A DNA stretch of 5,185 nucleotides from Burkholderiales bacterium. Lineage in GTDB: Bacteria > Pseudomonadota > Gammaproteobacteria > Burkholderiales > Casimicrobiaceae. Below the pieces are notes generated by a model. That model was not told where the DNA came from, did not search any database, and saw nothing but the letters and a program-made list of their open reading frames with translations. The position numbers and the translations under genes were made by a program. Location: NCBI GenBank assembly GCA_025354075.1, contig JANXNO010000190.1:1-5185 (forward strand), written 5' to 3'. Below are positions 1 through 5,185 of the stretch, piece by piece (the stretch's first letter is position 1; every line of letters starts with the position of its first letter).

Positions 1-96
1 CCACCGGTGAGCATCCCCATTTCGCTCATCCTCTTCCTCGTATTTTTTCAACAGCAAATCGTCCGCGGCCTCACGCAGGGCGCGGTCAAAGGATAG
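1..96 (+). CDS. Carbohydrate-type ABC transporter permease, C-terminal fragment
   Basis: The gene enters from the left edge; only its last 31 codons and the TAG stop are present. They encode the end of a hydrophobic segment (SLILFLVFF) followed by the tail QQQIVRGLTQGAVKG. A last membrane helix followed by F-x-x-x-IV-x-GLT-x-GAVKG is the usual C-terminus of MalG-like inner-membrane permeases of the CUT1 family, which carry sugars, polyols and glycerol-phosphate-like solutes with a periplasmic binding protein and a MalK/UgpC-type ATPase. Those partners are not in the window and would be expected to the left. The stop lies 7 bases before the next start, and the Shine-Dalgarno of that gene sits inside the last codons, so the transporter and the cupin gene are very likely co-transcribed. 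The family call is firm; the transported solute is unknown and need not be a simple sugar. Confidence 0.85.
   Translation, partial: PPVSIPISLILFLVFFQQQIVRGLTQGAVKG
88..93 (+). promoter_or_regulatory. Ribosome binding site of the cupin gene
   Basis: AAAGGA lies 10 bases before the ATG at 104 and inside the last two codons of the permease gene. It supports the start at 104 and suggests coupled translation of the two genes. Confidence 0.6.
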
Positions 97-103
97 TTCA
101 GCT

Positions 104-1243
104 ATGCCAGCAACAGTTGTCGTCACCCCAGCCGAGGCCGAGCGCCGTCACCTTAAACGCAAAGACTATGTGCCCTGCGTCGACGCTTTCATCGATTGCC
201 GCCTGCCCGGTTCGATGCCGAAAGAAAACTATTCCATGATTGGGCCAGGGGTCACGCAAAACGCCTCTCAGTTCATCAATCTGCAGGAGCCGCACGGCTT
301 CAACATTGGTGCCGCCGGTATGTATCCTGGCGTGACCAATAACCTGCATTTGCACTTCACCAGTGAAACTTTCATCGCGCCGACCGGTGCATACACAGTG
401 CGCTGGGGTGTGCGGGGTGACGAAGGTGAGTTGCCGCTAGAGACAGGCGATATTGCTGTCATGCCAACATGGGTGTTTCGCGGGTTCAGCGCTCGGAGTG
501 ACCAGTTTGGACTACTCATGGCCGTGCTCGGCAGTGACGACACCGGTGGCATTATCTGGAGCCCGGAGGTGCTCAAACGGGCGCGTGAAACGGGGCTTTG
601 GTTAAGCAAAGGCAACGAAGTGATCGACGCATTGCAGAGCGGCACGCCCGACGATGCCGAGCTACTACCGCTGATGCCTGAGACTGAAATCGCCACGCTA
701 AAGCGCTGGAGCGTGGCGCAAATGCGCGCACGCGTGGTCAAAAAAGGTGCCCTTGATTTTCGCGAAGCAACACTTGACACCGCCGCCGGGCATCACTGGA
801 AAATCGCGCCCGCGGTGGGCAACGGCCTGTCGCAGCATCGCGACCACACGCCACCGATTTTAGAGCCTCAATCTTTTTCGATCGAATGGATTCAAATTGA
901 ATCGGGGCAAGGTTCCGCACCGTTCGCAACGGCTGAAAAAATGGTGCTCATCAACTTGTCGCCCGCTCTTGAAGTGGTACTCAATGAGGGCTCAGACAGC
1001 GTCGTTCAAACGCTGGGTTTTGAGGACATGATCTCGATTCCGGCGCATGTGCAGCGCTCGTTCCGCTGCCCCGCAGGCGCTGCCGCCAGTGAGGCGGTAA
1101 TGGTCATGGCGGGTGACCACGTCAAGTATCCAATGTTCGGTGCAGCGTTGATCGCGGCTGCCCGCGCCAATGACGTGACCCTCGATGCGGGCGGCAAGTT
1201 GGCCCGGGCGTCGTTATTGCCCCCGATGATGTTTAGTGTTTAG
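104..1243 (+). CDS. Two-domain (bicupin) protein of unknown substrate
   Basis: This 379-residue protein has no signal peptide or membrane segment and is probably cytoplasmic. The first cupin barrel is clear. Cupin motif 1, G(X)5HXH(X)3E(X)6G, fits residues 76-95 with H82, H84 and E88 as metal ligands. Motif 2 starts at G115 and keeps P121, but the usual third histidine is R126 (segment PTWVFRGF). The second barrel (about residues 255-335) keeps the cupin-like pattern of strands but has no HXH; the matching place reads PFATAEKM, with E278 the only possible ligand left. Bicupins of this size include gentisate dioxygenases and other oxygenases, isomerases and decarboxylases, but the motif spacing does not match any one I can name. 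The ATG at 104 has a good Shine-Dalgarno. The gene lies in a run with an ABC permease, a hydrolase, a MetE-like protein and an aldolase, so a catabolic role, perhaps oxygenation or isomerisation of an imported compound, is an inference. The cupin fold is confident; the reaction is not known. Confidence 0.85.
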   Translation: MPATVVVTPAEAERRHLKRKDYVPCVDAFIDCRLPGSMPKENYSMIGPGVTQNASQFINLQEPHGFNIGAAGMYPGVTNNLHLHFTSETFIAPTGAYTVRWGVRGDEGELPLETGDIAVMPTWVFRGFSARSDQFGLLMAVLGSDDTGGIIWSPEVLKRARETGLWLSKGNEVIDALQSGTPDDAELLPLMPETEIATLKRWSVAQMRARVVKKGALDFREATLDTAAGHHWKIAPAVGNGLSQHRDHTPPILEPQSFSIEWIQIESGQGSAPFATAEKMVLINLSPALEVVLNEGSDSVVQTLGFEDMISIPAHVQRSFRCPAGAAASEAVMVMAGDHVKYPMFGAALIAAARANDVTLDAGGKLARASLLPPMMFSV

Positions 1244-1279
1244 CGCCAACAATACGCACGCGGAACCCGCTGAAGCGAT

Positions 1280-1993
1280 GTGAGCTCCGTTGTGCATTCA
1301 CTCACCTATGTACCGGGCACACTGCTTACAGACGAGAGCTTTACAGGGGTGAACACAGCGCTGCTTACAGCGGTTGGTTCAAGCCGAACGCACATCCTTG
1401 GTGACGGCGAAACGTTTGATGCTGAGCTTGCGCGCCTGGCCGATGCAGCGCGCTCCCCGCAGGTCTGGGTAGGGCATTCTCTCGGTGCAATCTTCGCCAT
1501 CAACGTGGCGCTTTTGCATCCTGAAAAATGCGCAGCGATTGTGTGCATTGCGTCAACCGCGCGAGCCGACCTGCCTGCGAATCGCACAAAACGGCAAGCC
1601 CTGCTGCAACGCGCGCGCGCAACGGGTGGCTGCAAAGCAGTCTCGCTAGAGATGAAGCCGGTGTTCGGTGTGGCCGCGAACAGTGTCATCGCAAAGTCAC
1701 TTGCCGCGCAGGCCACAAGCGTCGGCCTGCGACGGTTCGGCCAGCAAACTGAATACGCACTGACGCGACCCGAGCGACGCGGCGCGCGCGCCACCATCAG
1801 CTGCCCAATTCTGGCCTTGGTAGGCAGCGACGACGACATCTGCCCACCCGCATTGAGCGCTGAAATCGCCGCCCTGGGCGCGAATCCACAACGCACGCGA
1901 TGGATGTGCATCGAAGGGGCTGGCCACCTCGTACCCATGACCCATCCGGGCGAAGTTGCAGCTCACATCCGCGATTTTCTTGCCACACTTTAA
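1280..1993 (+). CDS. Alpha/beta-fold hydrolase
   Basis: This 237-residue cytoplasmic protein has the features of a serine hydrolase of the alpha/beta fold. The nucleophile elbow GHSLG places Ser67, the GSDDDICPP segment after strand 6 gives Asp185 as the acid, and GAGHLVPM gives His216. Residues YVPGTLL near the N-terminus fill the place of the oxyanion-hole loop, with PG rather than the common HG. The cap region (about 95-165) is short and rich in Arg, Ala and Gln. Relatives include enol-lactonases such as PcaD, carboxylesterases and C-C bond hydrolases; the sequence alone does not choose between them. The start is GTG at 1280, since an ATG two bases earlier is followed at once by a stop. 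The Shine-Dalgarno is weak (GAAG, 1272-1275), and a second GTG at 1292 is possible. The gene lies 36 bases after the cupin gene and 39 before the MetE-like gene, so it probably works in the same pathway, perhaps on the cupin product. Confidence 0.85.
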   Translation: MSSVVHSLTYVPGTLLTDESFTGVNTALLTAVGSSRTHILGDGETFDAELARLADAARSPQVWVGHSLGAIFAINVALLHPEKCAAIVCIASTARADLPANRTKRQALLQRARATGGCKAVSLEMKPVFGVAANSVIAKSLAAQATSVGLRRFGQQTEYALTRPERRGARATISCPILALVGSDDDICPPALSAEIAALGANPQRTRWMCIEGAGHLVPMTHPGEVAAHIRDFLATL

Positions 1994-2032
1994 TTCACCA
2001 ACGTGCGTTTTTTCGACAACAAGAGCTGGCCC

Positions 2033-3184
2033 ATGAAAACTTCCACCGATCGCATCCTTACCACCCACGTCGGCTCGCTGCCTCGTTCGCAGCCCGTCGT
2101 TGATTTAATTTTTGCGCAGGAAAAAGGCGATCCTATCGATCTGCCCGCGTTTAACGCCACGATGCTTGAGGCCGTCGATACGGTGGTGAAACGGCAGGTG
2201 GATGCGGGCATTGACATCGTCTCCGACGGCGAGATGAGCAAGATCAGCTACGCCACCTACATCAAGGATCGCTTCACGGGATTTGACGGCGACAGCCCGC
2301 GGCGCACGCCATCTGACCTGCTCGATTTTCCGGGTTTTATGAAGCGTTTGTCGGGTGGGGGCGGCACGCCGACCTATCGACGTCCGTGCTGCGTGGGCCC
2401 GATAAAAGTCAAATCGATGCAGCCATTGGCGGATGATATTGCGCACGTTAAAGCAGCCGCGGCCAAGCACGGCGCGGCTGAGGTATTTATGAATTCAGCC
2501 TCGCCCGGCGTGATTTCGTTGTTTCAACCGAATCAGCATTACGTGGACGATGATGCGTATCTTGAGGCGCTCGCCCAGGCGATGGCGCATGAGTACAAGG
2601 CCATTGTTGACGCCGGTTTGCTGCTGCAACTCGACTCACCGGATCTCGGTCTTGGTCGCCACATGATGTATCGCGACCTCGATGAAGCAGCGTACTTCAA
2701 GCGCATCGCGCAACACGTTGAAGCGCTCAATGCGTCACTTGTCGGCATTCCAGCGGATCGAATCCGCATGCATGTGTGCTGGGGCAACTACGAAGGTCCG
2801 CATCACAAAGATGTGGGGTTAGAGAAAATTCTGCCGATCGTGATGAAAGCCAGGCCGCAGGCGCTGCTTTTTGAGACGAGCAACCCGCGTCACGCTCACG
2901 AATGGGCGGTGATTCGCGACATGAAAAACATCATTCCGGATGACAAAATTTTGATCCCTGGTGTGCTCGATTCCACCACCAATTTCATCGAGCATCCGCA
3001 GCTCGTGGCGCAGCGTTTGGGCAATTTTATCGACACGGTGGGGCGCGAGCGGGTGATCGCGGGCACCGACTGCGGCTTTGGCACGTTTGCAGGCTTTGGC
3101 GTGGTGGATGCTGAAATTGTTTACGCCAAATTTGAAGCGATGGCCGAAGGCGCACGCATCGCCACGGCAAAATACTGGGCTTAG
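2033..3184 (+). CDS. MetE-like (cobalamin-independent methionine synthase II family) zinc protein
   Basis: This 383-residue protein corresponds to the catalytic C-terminal half of MetE; the N-terminal folate-binding half of the roughly 750-residue enzyme is absent. It opens with ILTTHVGSLPRS, the family's usual start. The zinc ligands known from MetE are all present: His247 and Cys249 in HVCWGNYEG, Glu281 in LLFETSN, and Cys347 in GTDCGFGT. Positions that bind homocysteine in MetE have plausible equivalents: Ser15, Glu67 (SDGEMSK) and Asp201. The MetE motif DEPAL is changed here to DSPDL. Zinc in this family activates a thiol for alkyl transfer. Relatives include folate-independent methionine synthases (core-MetE, MesD) and the epoxyalkane:coenzyme M transferases. 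The true acceptor and donor are unknown. The gene is embedded among catabolic genes, which argues for a degradative alkyl transfer rather than plain methionine synthesis, but this is inference. A GTG at 2003 would add ten residues. The ATG at 2033 is preferred because it fits the family start and follows a weak AAGAG (2021-2025). Confidence 0.88.
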   Translation: MKTSTDRILTTHVGSLPRSQPVVDLIFAQEKGDPIDLPAFNATMLEAVDTVVKRQVDAGIDIVSDGEMSKISYATYIKDRFTGFDGDSPRRTPSDLLDFPGFMKRLSGGGGTPTYRRPCCVGPIKVKSMQPLADDIAHVKAAAAKHGAAEVFMNSASPGVISLFQPNQHYVDDDAYLEALAQAMAHEYKAIVDAGLLLQLDSPDLGLGRHMMYRDLDEAAYFKRIAQHVEALNASLVGIPADRIRMHVCWGNYEGPHHKDVGLEKILPIVMKARPQALLFETSNPRHAHEWAVIRDMKNIIPDDKILIPGVLDSTTNFIEHPQLVAQRLGNFIDTVGRERVIAGTDCGFGTFAGFGVVDAEIVYAKFEAMAEGARIATAKYWA

Positions 3185-3214
3185 ACATCGTCCCATTTCG
3201 CAAGAAAGTTCACC

Positions 3215-4015
3215 ATGAGAAAAAACACCCTTAAAGAAAAAATGCTCGCAGGCGTCGGCACCACCAACGGCTGGTGCGCGTTTGGCTCGTCTTACTCGGC
3301 TGAAATTTTGGGCCATGCCGGCTTTGATAGCGTGACGGTGGACATGCAGCATGGCATGTTCGATTTCAACGCTGTGTTGCCCATGCTGCAAGCGCTGTCG
3401 GCCACCCCGACCACGCCCATCGTGCGCGTGCCGTGGAACGACACCGCTCTCATCATGCATGTTCTTGACGCGGGGGCGTACGGCATCATCTGCCCGATGG
3501 TGAACAACCGCGCTGACGCCGAGCGACTGGTTGCCGCTTGTCGCTATGCGCCGGTCGGTATGCGCAGTTACGGGCCTGCGCGCGGCCTGCTGTATGGAGG
3601 AGCGGACTATTTCGACCACGCCAACGACGAAATCATCGCACTGGGGATGATCGAAACGCTGGAAGGTATCAAGAACCTCGACGACATTCTGGCCACACCG
3701 GGCCTGGATGGCGTCTACATCGGTCCGAACGACTTGGCGCTGGCGCTTGGCGCACGCGCTGGGACAGACCTCACTGACAAGCGCTGTATCGACGCCATTG
3801 CGCACATCCTGGCGCGCGCCCAAGCGCACAAAAAATTGGCGGGCATCTTCTGCGCAAGCGGCGATGTGGGTGCCATTCGCCGCAAGCAGGGGTTCACCAT
3901 GGTCACGCTTAGCCACGAAGGCAGCTACCTGACGCAAACGGCCAAAGCCCACGTCGCCTCCGCCTTGCGCGAGCCGCCCGAGGGCAGCGTGCCTGTGGCG
4001 TCTACCGGGTATTAA
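3215..4015 (+). CDS. HpcH/HpaI-family class II aldolase
   Basis: This 266-residue cytoplasmic protein has the length and motifs of the HpcH/HpaI aldolase family (TIM barrel, divalent-metal dependent, pyruvate-enolate chemistry). Catalytic positions known from HpaI are visible: His46 in DMQHGMFD, Arg71 in IVRVPWND, and the metal ligands Glu147 (GMIETLEG) and Asp173 (YIGPNDLALALG). The segment RSYGPARGLLYGG is also typical. Members cleave 4-hydroxy-2-oxo acids (for example 2,4-dihydroxyhept-2-ene-1,7-dioate or 2-keto-3-deoxy sugar acids) to pyruvate and an aldehyde; some act as lyases on malyl- or citramalyl-type substrates. Which one this is cannot be told. It is the last gene of the + strand run, 30 bases after the MetE-like gene, and would make sense as the final, carbon-releasing step of the pathway. 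The ATG at 3215 follows an A/G-rich stretch (AAGAAAG, 3202-3208) that could serve as a weak Shine-Dalgarno. The sequence is intact, with no sign of decay. Confidence 0.9.
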   Translation: MRKNTLKEKMLAGVGTTNGWCAFGSSYSAEILGHAGFDSVTVDMQHGMFDFNAVLPMLQALSATPTTPIVRVPWNDTALIMHVLDAGAYGIICPMVNNRADAERLVAACRYAPVGMRSYGPARGLLYGGADYFDHANDEIIALGMIETLEGIKNLDDILATPGLDGVYIGPNDLALALGARAGTDLTDKRCIDAIAHILARAQAHKKLAGIFCASGDVGAIRRKQGFTMVTLSHEGSYLTQTAKAHVASALREPPEGSVPVASTGY

Positions 4016-4209
4016 GACGATTTGCTTTGGGCTATCAGGACAGCGCTGAATACAACAAAATTTTCGTCTTCCCGGCGTAAGTTGGGGCAGAACGAAGAAA
4101 AACGCATGAATCCAGTTTTTCCTCCGTCAGCTTTTCGCTGAAACGTCCATTTGATGTGGGCAAACTACGCAGAAACGCCATTTGTCGATAATTGGCAATT
4201 TCACCGGTT
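4016..4209 (+). other. Intergenic region between convergent genes
   Basis: These 194 bases separate the stop of the aldolase gene (+) from the stop of the TrmH gene (-). No ORF with a recognisable product lies here. Two small hairpins are present: one at 4070-4087 (listed separately) and a perfect 5-bp one at 4127-4141 (TCAGC, loop TTTTC, GCTGA). Neither is followed by a T-run on either strand, so no classic Rho-independent terminator is visible for either gene. The region is more AT-rich than the genes around it. Termination may be Rho-dependent. Confidence 0.6.
4070..4087 (+). repeat. Small hairpin with GTAA loop, possibly a decayed REP-like repeat
   Basis: CCCGGC (4071-4076) and GTTGGG (4081-4086) pair as RNA with two G-U pairs around a GUAA loop, a GNRA-type tetraloop. 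One more U-G pair at 4070/4087 extends it to seven pairs. The pairing works only in the + strand transcript, because the opposite strand would have A-C mismatches. The layout, TTCCCGGCGTAAG followed about 30 bases later by GAATCCAG (4108-4115), recalls dispersed palindromes of the TTCCCGC...GCGGGAATCCAG type seen in many betaproteobacteria, here damaged or interrupted. It lies 54 bases after the aldolase stop and could protect or end that mRNA, but it lacks a U-tract. Its identity as a repeat is a guess. Confidence 0.3.
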
Positions 4210-5034
4210 TTACCAATATGCAATGGCCTTTTGCACAGAAAGTTGCTGCCCAAAAATAGAGTACAAAACAATTGCTCCCGCCGTCGCGACGTTGAGCGAT
4301 TCGACGCCTGCCGCCATCGGAATCCGCAAACCGCCGGTGAGTGCAGGCAGGACGACGGGGCTCAAGCCGTGGCCTTCGTTCGATAGCACGAGTGCGCTGT
4401 TTTTTGAGAACCTTGCGTCGAACAACGAGACTGTTTTCACACCGCCAATATCGCGCGGCAGTGTGGCCCAGCGCTCGCCTTTGAACGCGGCAAGTGCTGC
4501 GGGCAAACCGACGTCTTCGAGCACTTGGGTGTGAAAGTGCGCGCCCTGTGAGGCGCGCAACGTCTTCACGCTCCACGCGAAGGCGCAACCTTGCGACAGC
4601 CACACCTGCGCGACACCGGCTGCGGCTGCGGTGCGGATGAGCGTTCCGACGTTGCCGGGGTCTTGCACCTCATCCAGCGCGAGCACGAAGCCTGTGGTGG
4701 CCAGCGCGGGGGGGGCGGGTACAGTGGCGACGGCGAACATGCCGGTGGGGCTGACCAGCGTGGAAAGCGAGTCAAACAGCGCTGGCGCTACCAGTACGGC
4801 CTCGCGTGAGCGTTGTGCGAGTTCGGCCTGCCCGGGCGTCAGCGCACCTGTGCCGCCGCCGTCACGTATCGCGATGATTTCCAATTTGCCTACCCGCTCC
4901 ACGTAGCTCTGCGCGAGGTGTTCGCCTTCGAGCAAGCACATGCCGTCGCGCTTGCGCGCGGGCGCTGAGCGCGAAAGCGCGGCGAAGCGCTTGACCAGCG
5001 GGTTGTCGCGGGAGGAGATGGTTTTGAGCGTCAC
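4210..5034 (-). CDS. TrmH/SpoU-family RNA 2'-O-ribose methyltransferase
   Basis: This 274-residue cytoplasmic protein should transfer a methyl group from S-adenosylmethionine to a ribose 2'-OH in rRNA or tRNA. The N-terminal part (about 1-105, opening ISSRDNPLVKRFAAL, with a LLEGEHL segment) matches the substrate-binding domain of the family. Residues about 115-262 form the knotted SPOUT catalytic domain with all three motifs: motif 1 ALDEVQDPGNVGTLIRTA with Asn128 and the catalytic Arg134, motif 2 LVLSNEGHGLS with Glu220, and motif 3 IPMAAGVESLNVATAGAI with Asn248. The length is usual for the family and nothing is missing. The target nucleotide cannot be inferred, so no symbol is given. The start is GTG at 5034, the first canonical start after an in-frame TAA at 5097-5095, and it fits the family's N-terminus. 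No Shine-Dalgarno is seen before it. The gene points towards the catabolic operon and is unrelated to it in function. Confidence 0.92.
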   Translation of the reverse strand: MTLKTISSRDNPLVKRFAALSRSAPARKRDGMCLLEGEHLAQSYVERVGKLEIIAIRDGGGTGALTPGQAELAQRSREAVLVAPALFDSLSTLVSPTGMFAVATVPAPPALATTGFVLALDEVQDPGNVGTLIRTAAAAGVAQVWLSQGCAFAWSVKTLRASQGAHFHTQVLEDVGLPAALAAFKGERWATLPRDIGGVKTVSLFDARFSKNSALVLSNEGHGLSPVVLPALTGGLRIPMAAGVESLNVATAGAIVLYSIFGQQLSVQKAIAYW

Positions 5035-5094
5035 GATCTGCGCATCGAGCTTTTGTAGAAGCAGCTCTGCCGCGATCCAACCGTCATCATCGCG

Positions 5095-5185
5095 TTAAAG
5101 TGAATGGTGCTCATTGCGCGGTGGTCGCGGCGCAGCCGCTGCTACCCATTGCGTCAAGGCTTTTTCGGCGCTGGCGCCGCAGCAG
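5095..5185 (-). CDS. Possible C-terminal fragment of an unidentified protein
   Basis: Reading leftwards from the window edge, one frame stays open for 29 codons and ends in TAA at 5097-5095. It encodes a short helix-like stretch (AEKALTQWVAAAAP) followed by a Pro/Arg-rich tail ending NEHHSL. I do not recognise it. It is in the same frame as the TrmH gene, 60 bases upstream of its GTG. In many Burkholderiales an rnhB gene precedes such a methyltransferase, but this tail does not show the end of ribonuclease HII that I would expect. A second frame is also open but encodes an Arg-rich peptide that looks less like a protein. The piece is too short for certainty. Confidence 0.35.
   Translation of the reverse strand, partial: CCGASAEKALTQWVAAAAPRPPRNEHHSL

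Noticed and set aside
104..1243. Gentisate 1,2-dioxygenase as a specific name for the bicupin
   Set aside because: The size and two-barrel layout fit, but the sequence around HLHFTSE and the loss of the third histidine do not match the gentisate dioxygenase active site as I know it.
1306..1938. Open frame of 210 codons on the - strand inside the alpha/beta hydrolase gene
   Set aside because: It lies wholly within a gene with a complete catalytic triad and encodes an Arg/Ala/Ser-rich peptide without motifs.
2819..3952. Long open frame of 377 codons on the - strand, opposite the MetE-like and aldolase genes
   Set aside because: It spans two + strand genes with clear family motifs and the gap between them, and its His/Arg/Ala-rich product matches nothing recognisable. 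It is a by-product of high-GC codon use on the other strand.
4127..4141. 5-bp perfect hairpin as a Rho-independent terminator
   Set aside because: The stem is short and not GC-rich, and no T-run follows on either strand.
4035..4271. Open frame of 78 codons on the - strand in the intergenic region, running over the end of the TrmH gene
   Set aside because: It overlaps the last part of TrmH in another frame. Its tail (SAPTYAGKTK) is of the sort produced when a palindromic repeat is read as protein, so it is not a real gene.
4151..4534. Open frame of 127 codons on the + strand opposite the TrmH gene
   Set aside because: It is antisense to the conserved SPOUT domain, shows no domain, and has no convincing ribosome binding site.

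Overview
The window looks like a piece of a proteobacterial chromosome with fairly high GC, most likely betaproteobacterial (Burkholderiales-like). That assignment rests on the general look of the proteins and codon use, not on a marker gene, so it is a guess at order level. The window holds one operon-like run of five genes on the + strand (1-4015), followed by a convergent housekeeping-type gene on the - strand (4210-5034) and a fragment of a further - strand reading frame at the right edge.

The + strand run begins with the last 31 codons of a MalG/CUT1-type ABC transporter permease. Next come a two-domain cupin protein (104-1243), an alpha/beta-fold hydrolase with a complete Ser-Asp-His triad (1280-1993), a short MetE-like zinc protein related to cobalamin-independent methionine synthase (2033-3184), and an HpcH/HpaI-family class II aldolase (3215-4015). 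Gaps between these genes are 7, 36, 39 and 30 bases, all on one strand, and no promoter or terminator is visible between them. They are therefore probably one transcript whose start, and probably the rest of the transporter, lies left of the window.

Taken together, the run suggests uptake of a solute by a sugar-type ABC importer followed by catabolism. The cupin could be an oxygenase or isomerase, the hydrolase could cleave an ester, lactone or C-C bond, the MetE-like protein could move a methyl or other alkyl group to a thiol, and the aldolase could release pyruvate or a similar 2-oxo acid from a hydroxy-oxo acid. The substrate cannot be read from the sequence. The combination of a MetE-like alkyltransferase with a cupin having an altered metal site is the most interesting part of the window.

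The 4016-4209 interval separates the convergent genes. It holds two small hairpins, one of which resembles a decayed REP-like repeat, but no convincing Rho-independent terminator. On the - strand, 5034-4210 encodes a TrmH/SpoU-family RNA 2'-O-ribose methyltransferase with all three signature motifs intact. Upstream of it, at 5185-5095, an open frame ending in TAA may be the tail of another gene that I do not recognise.
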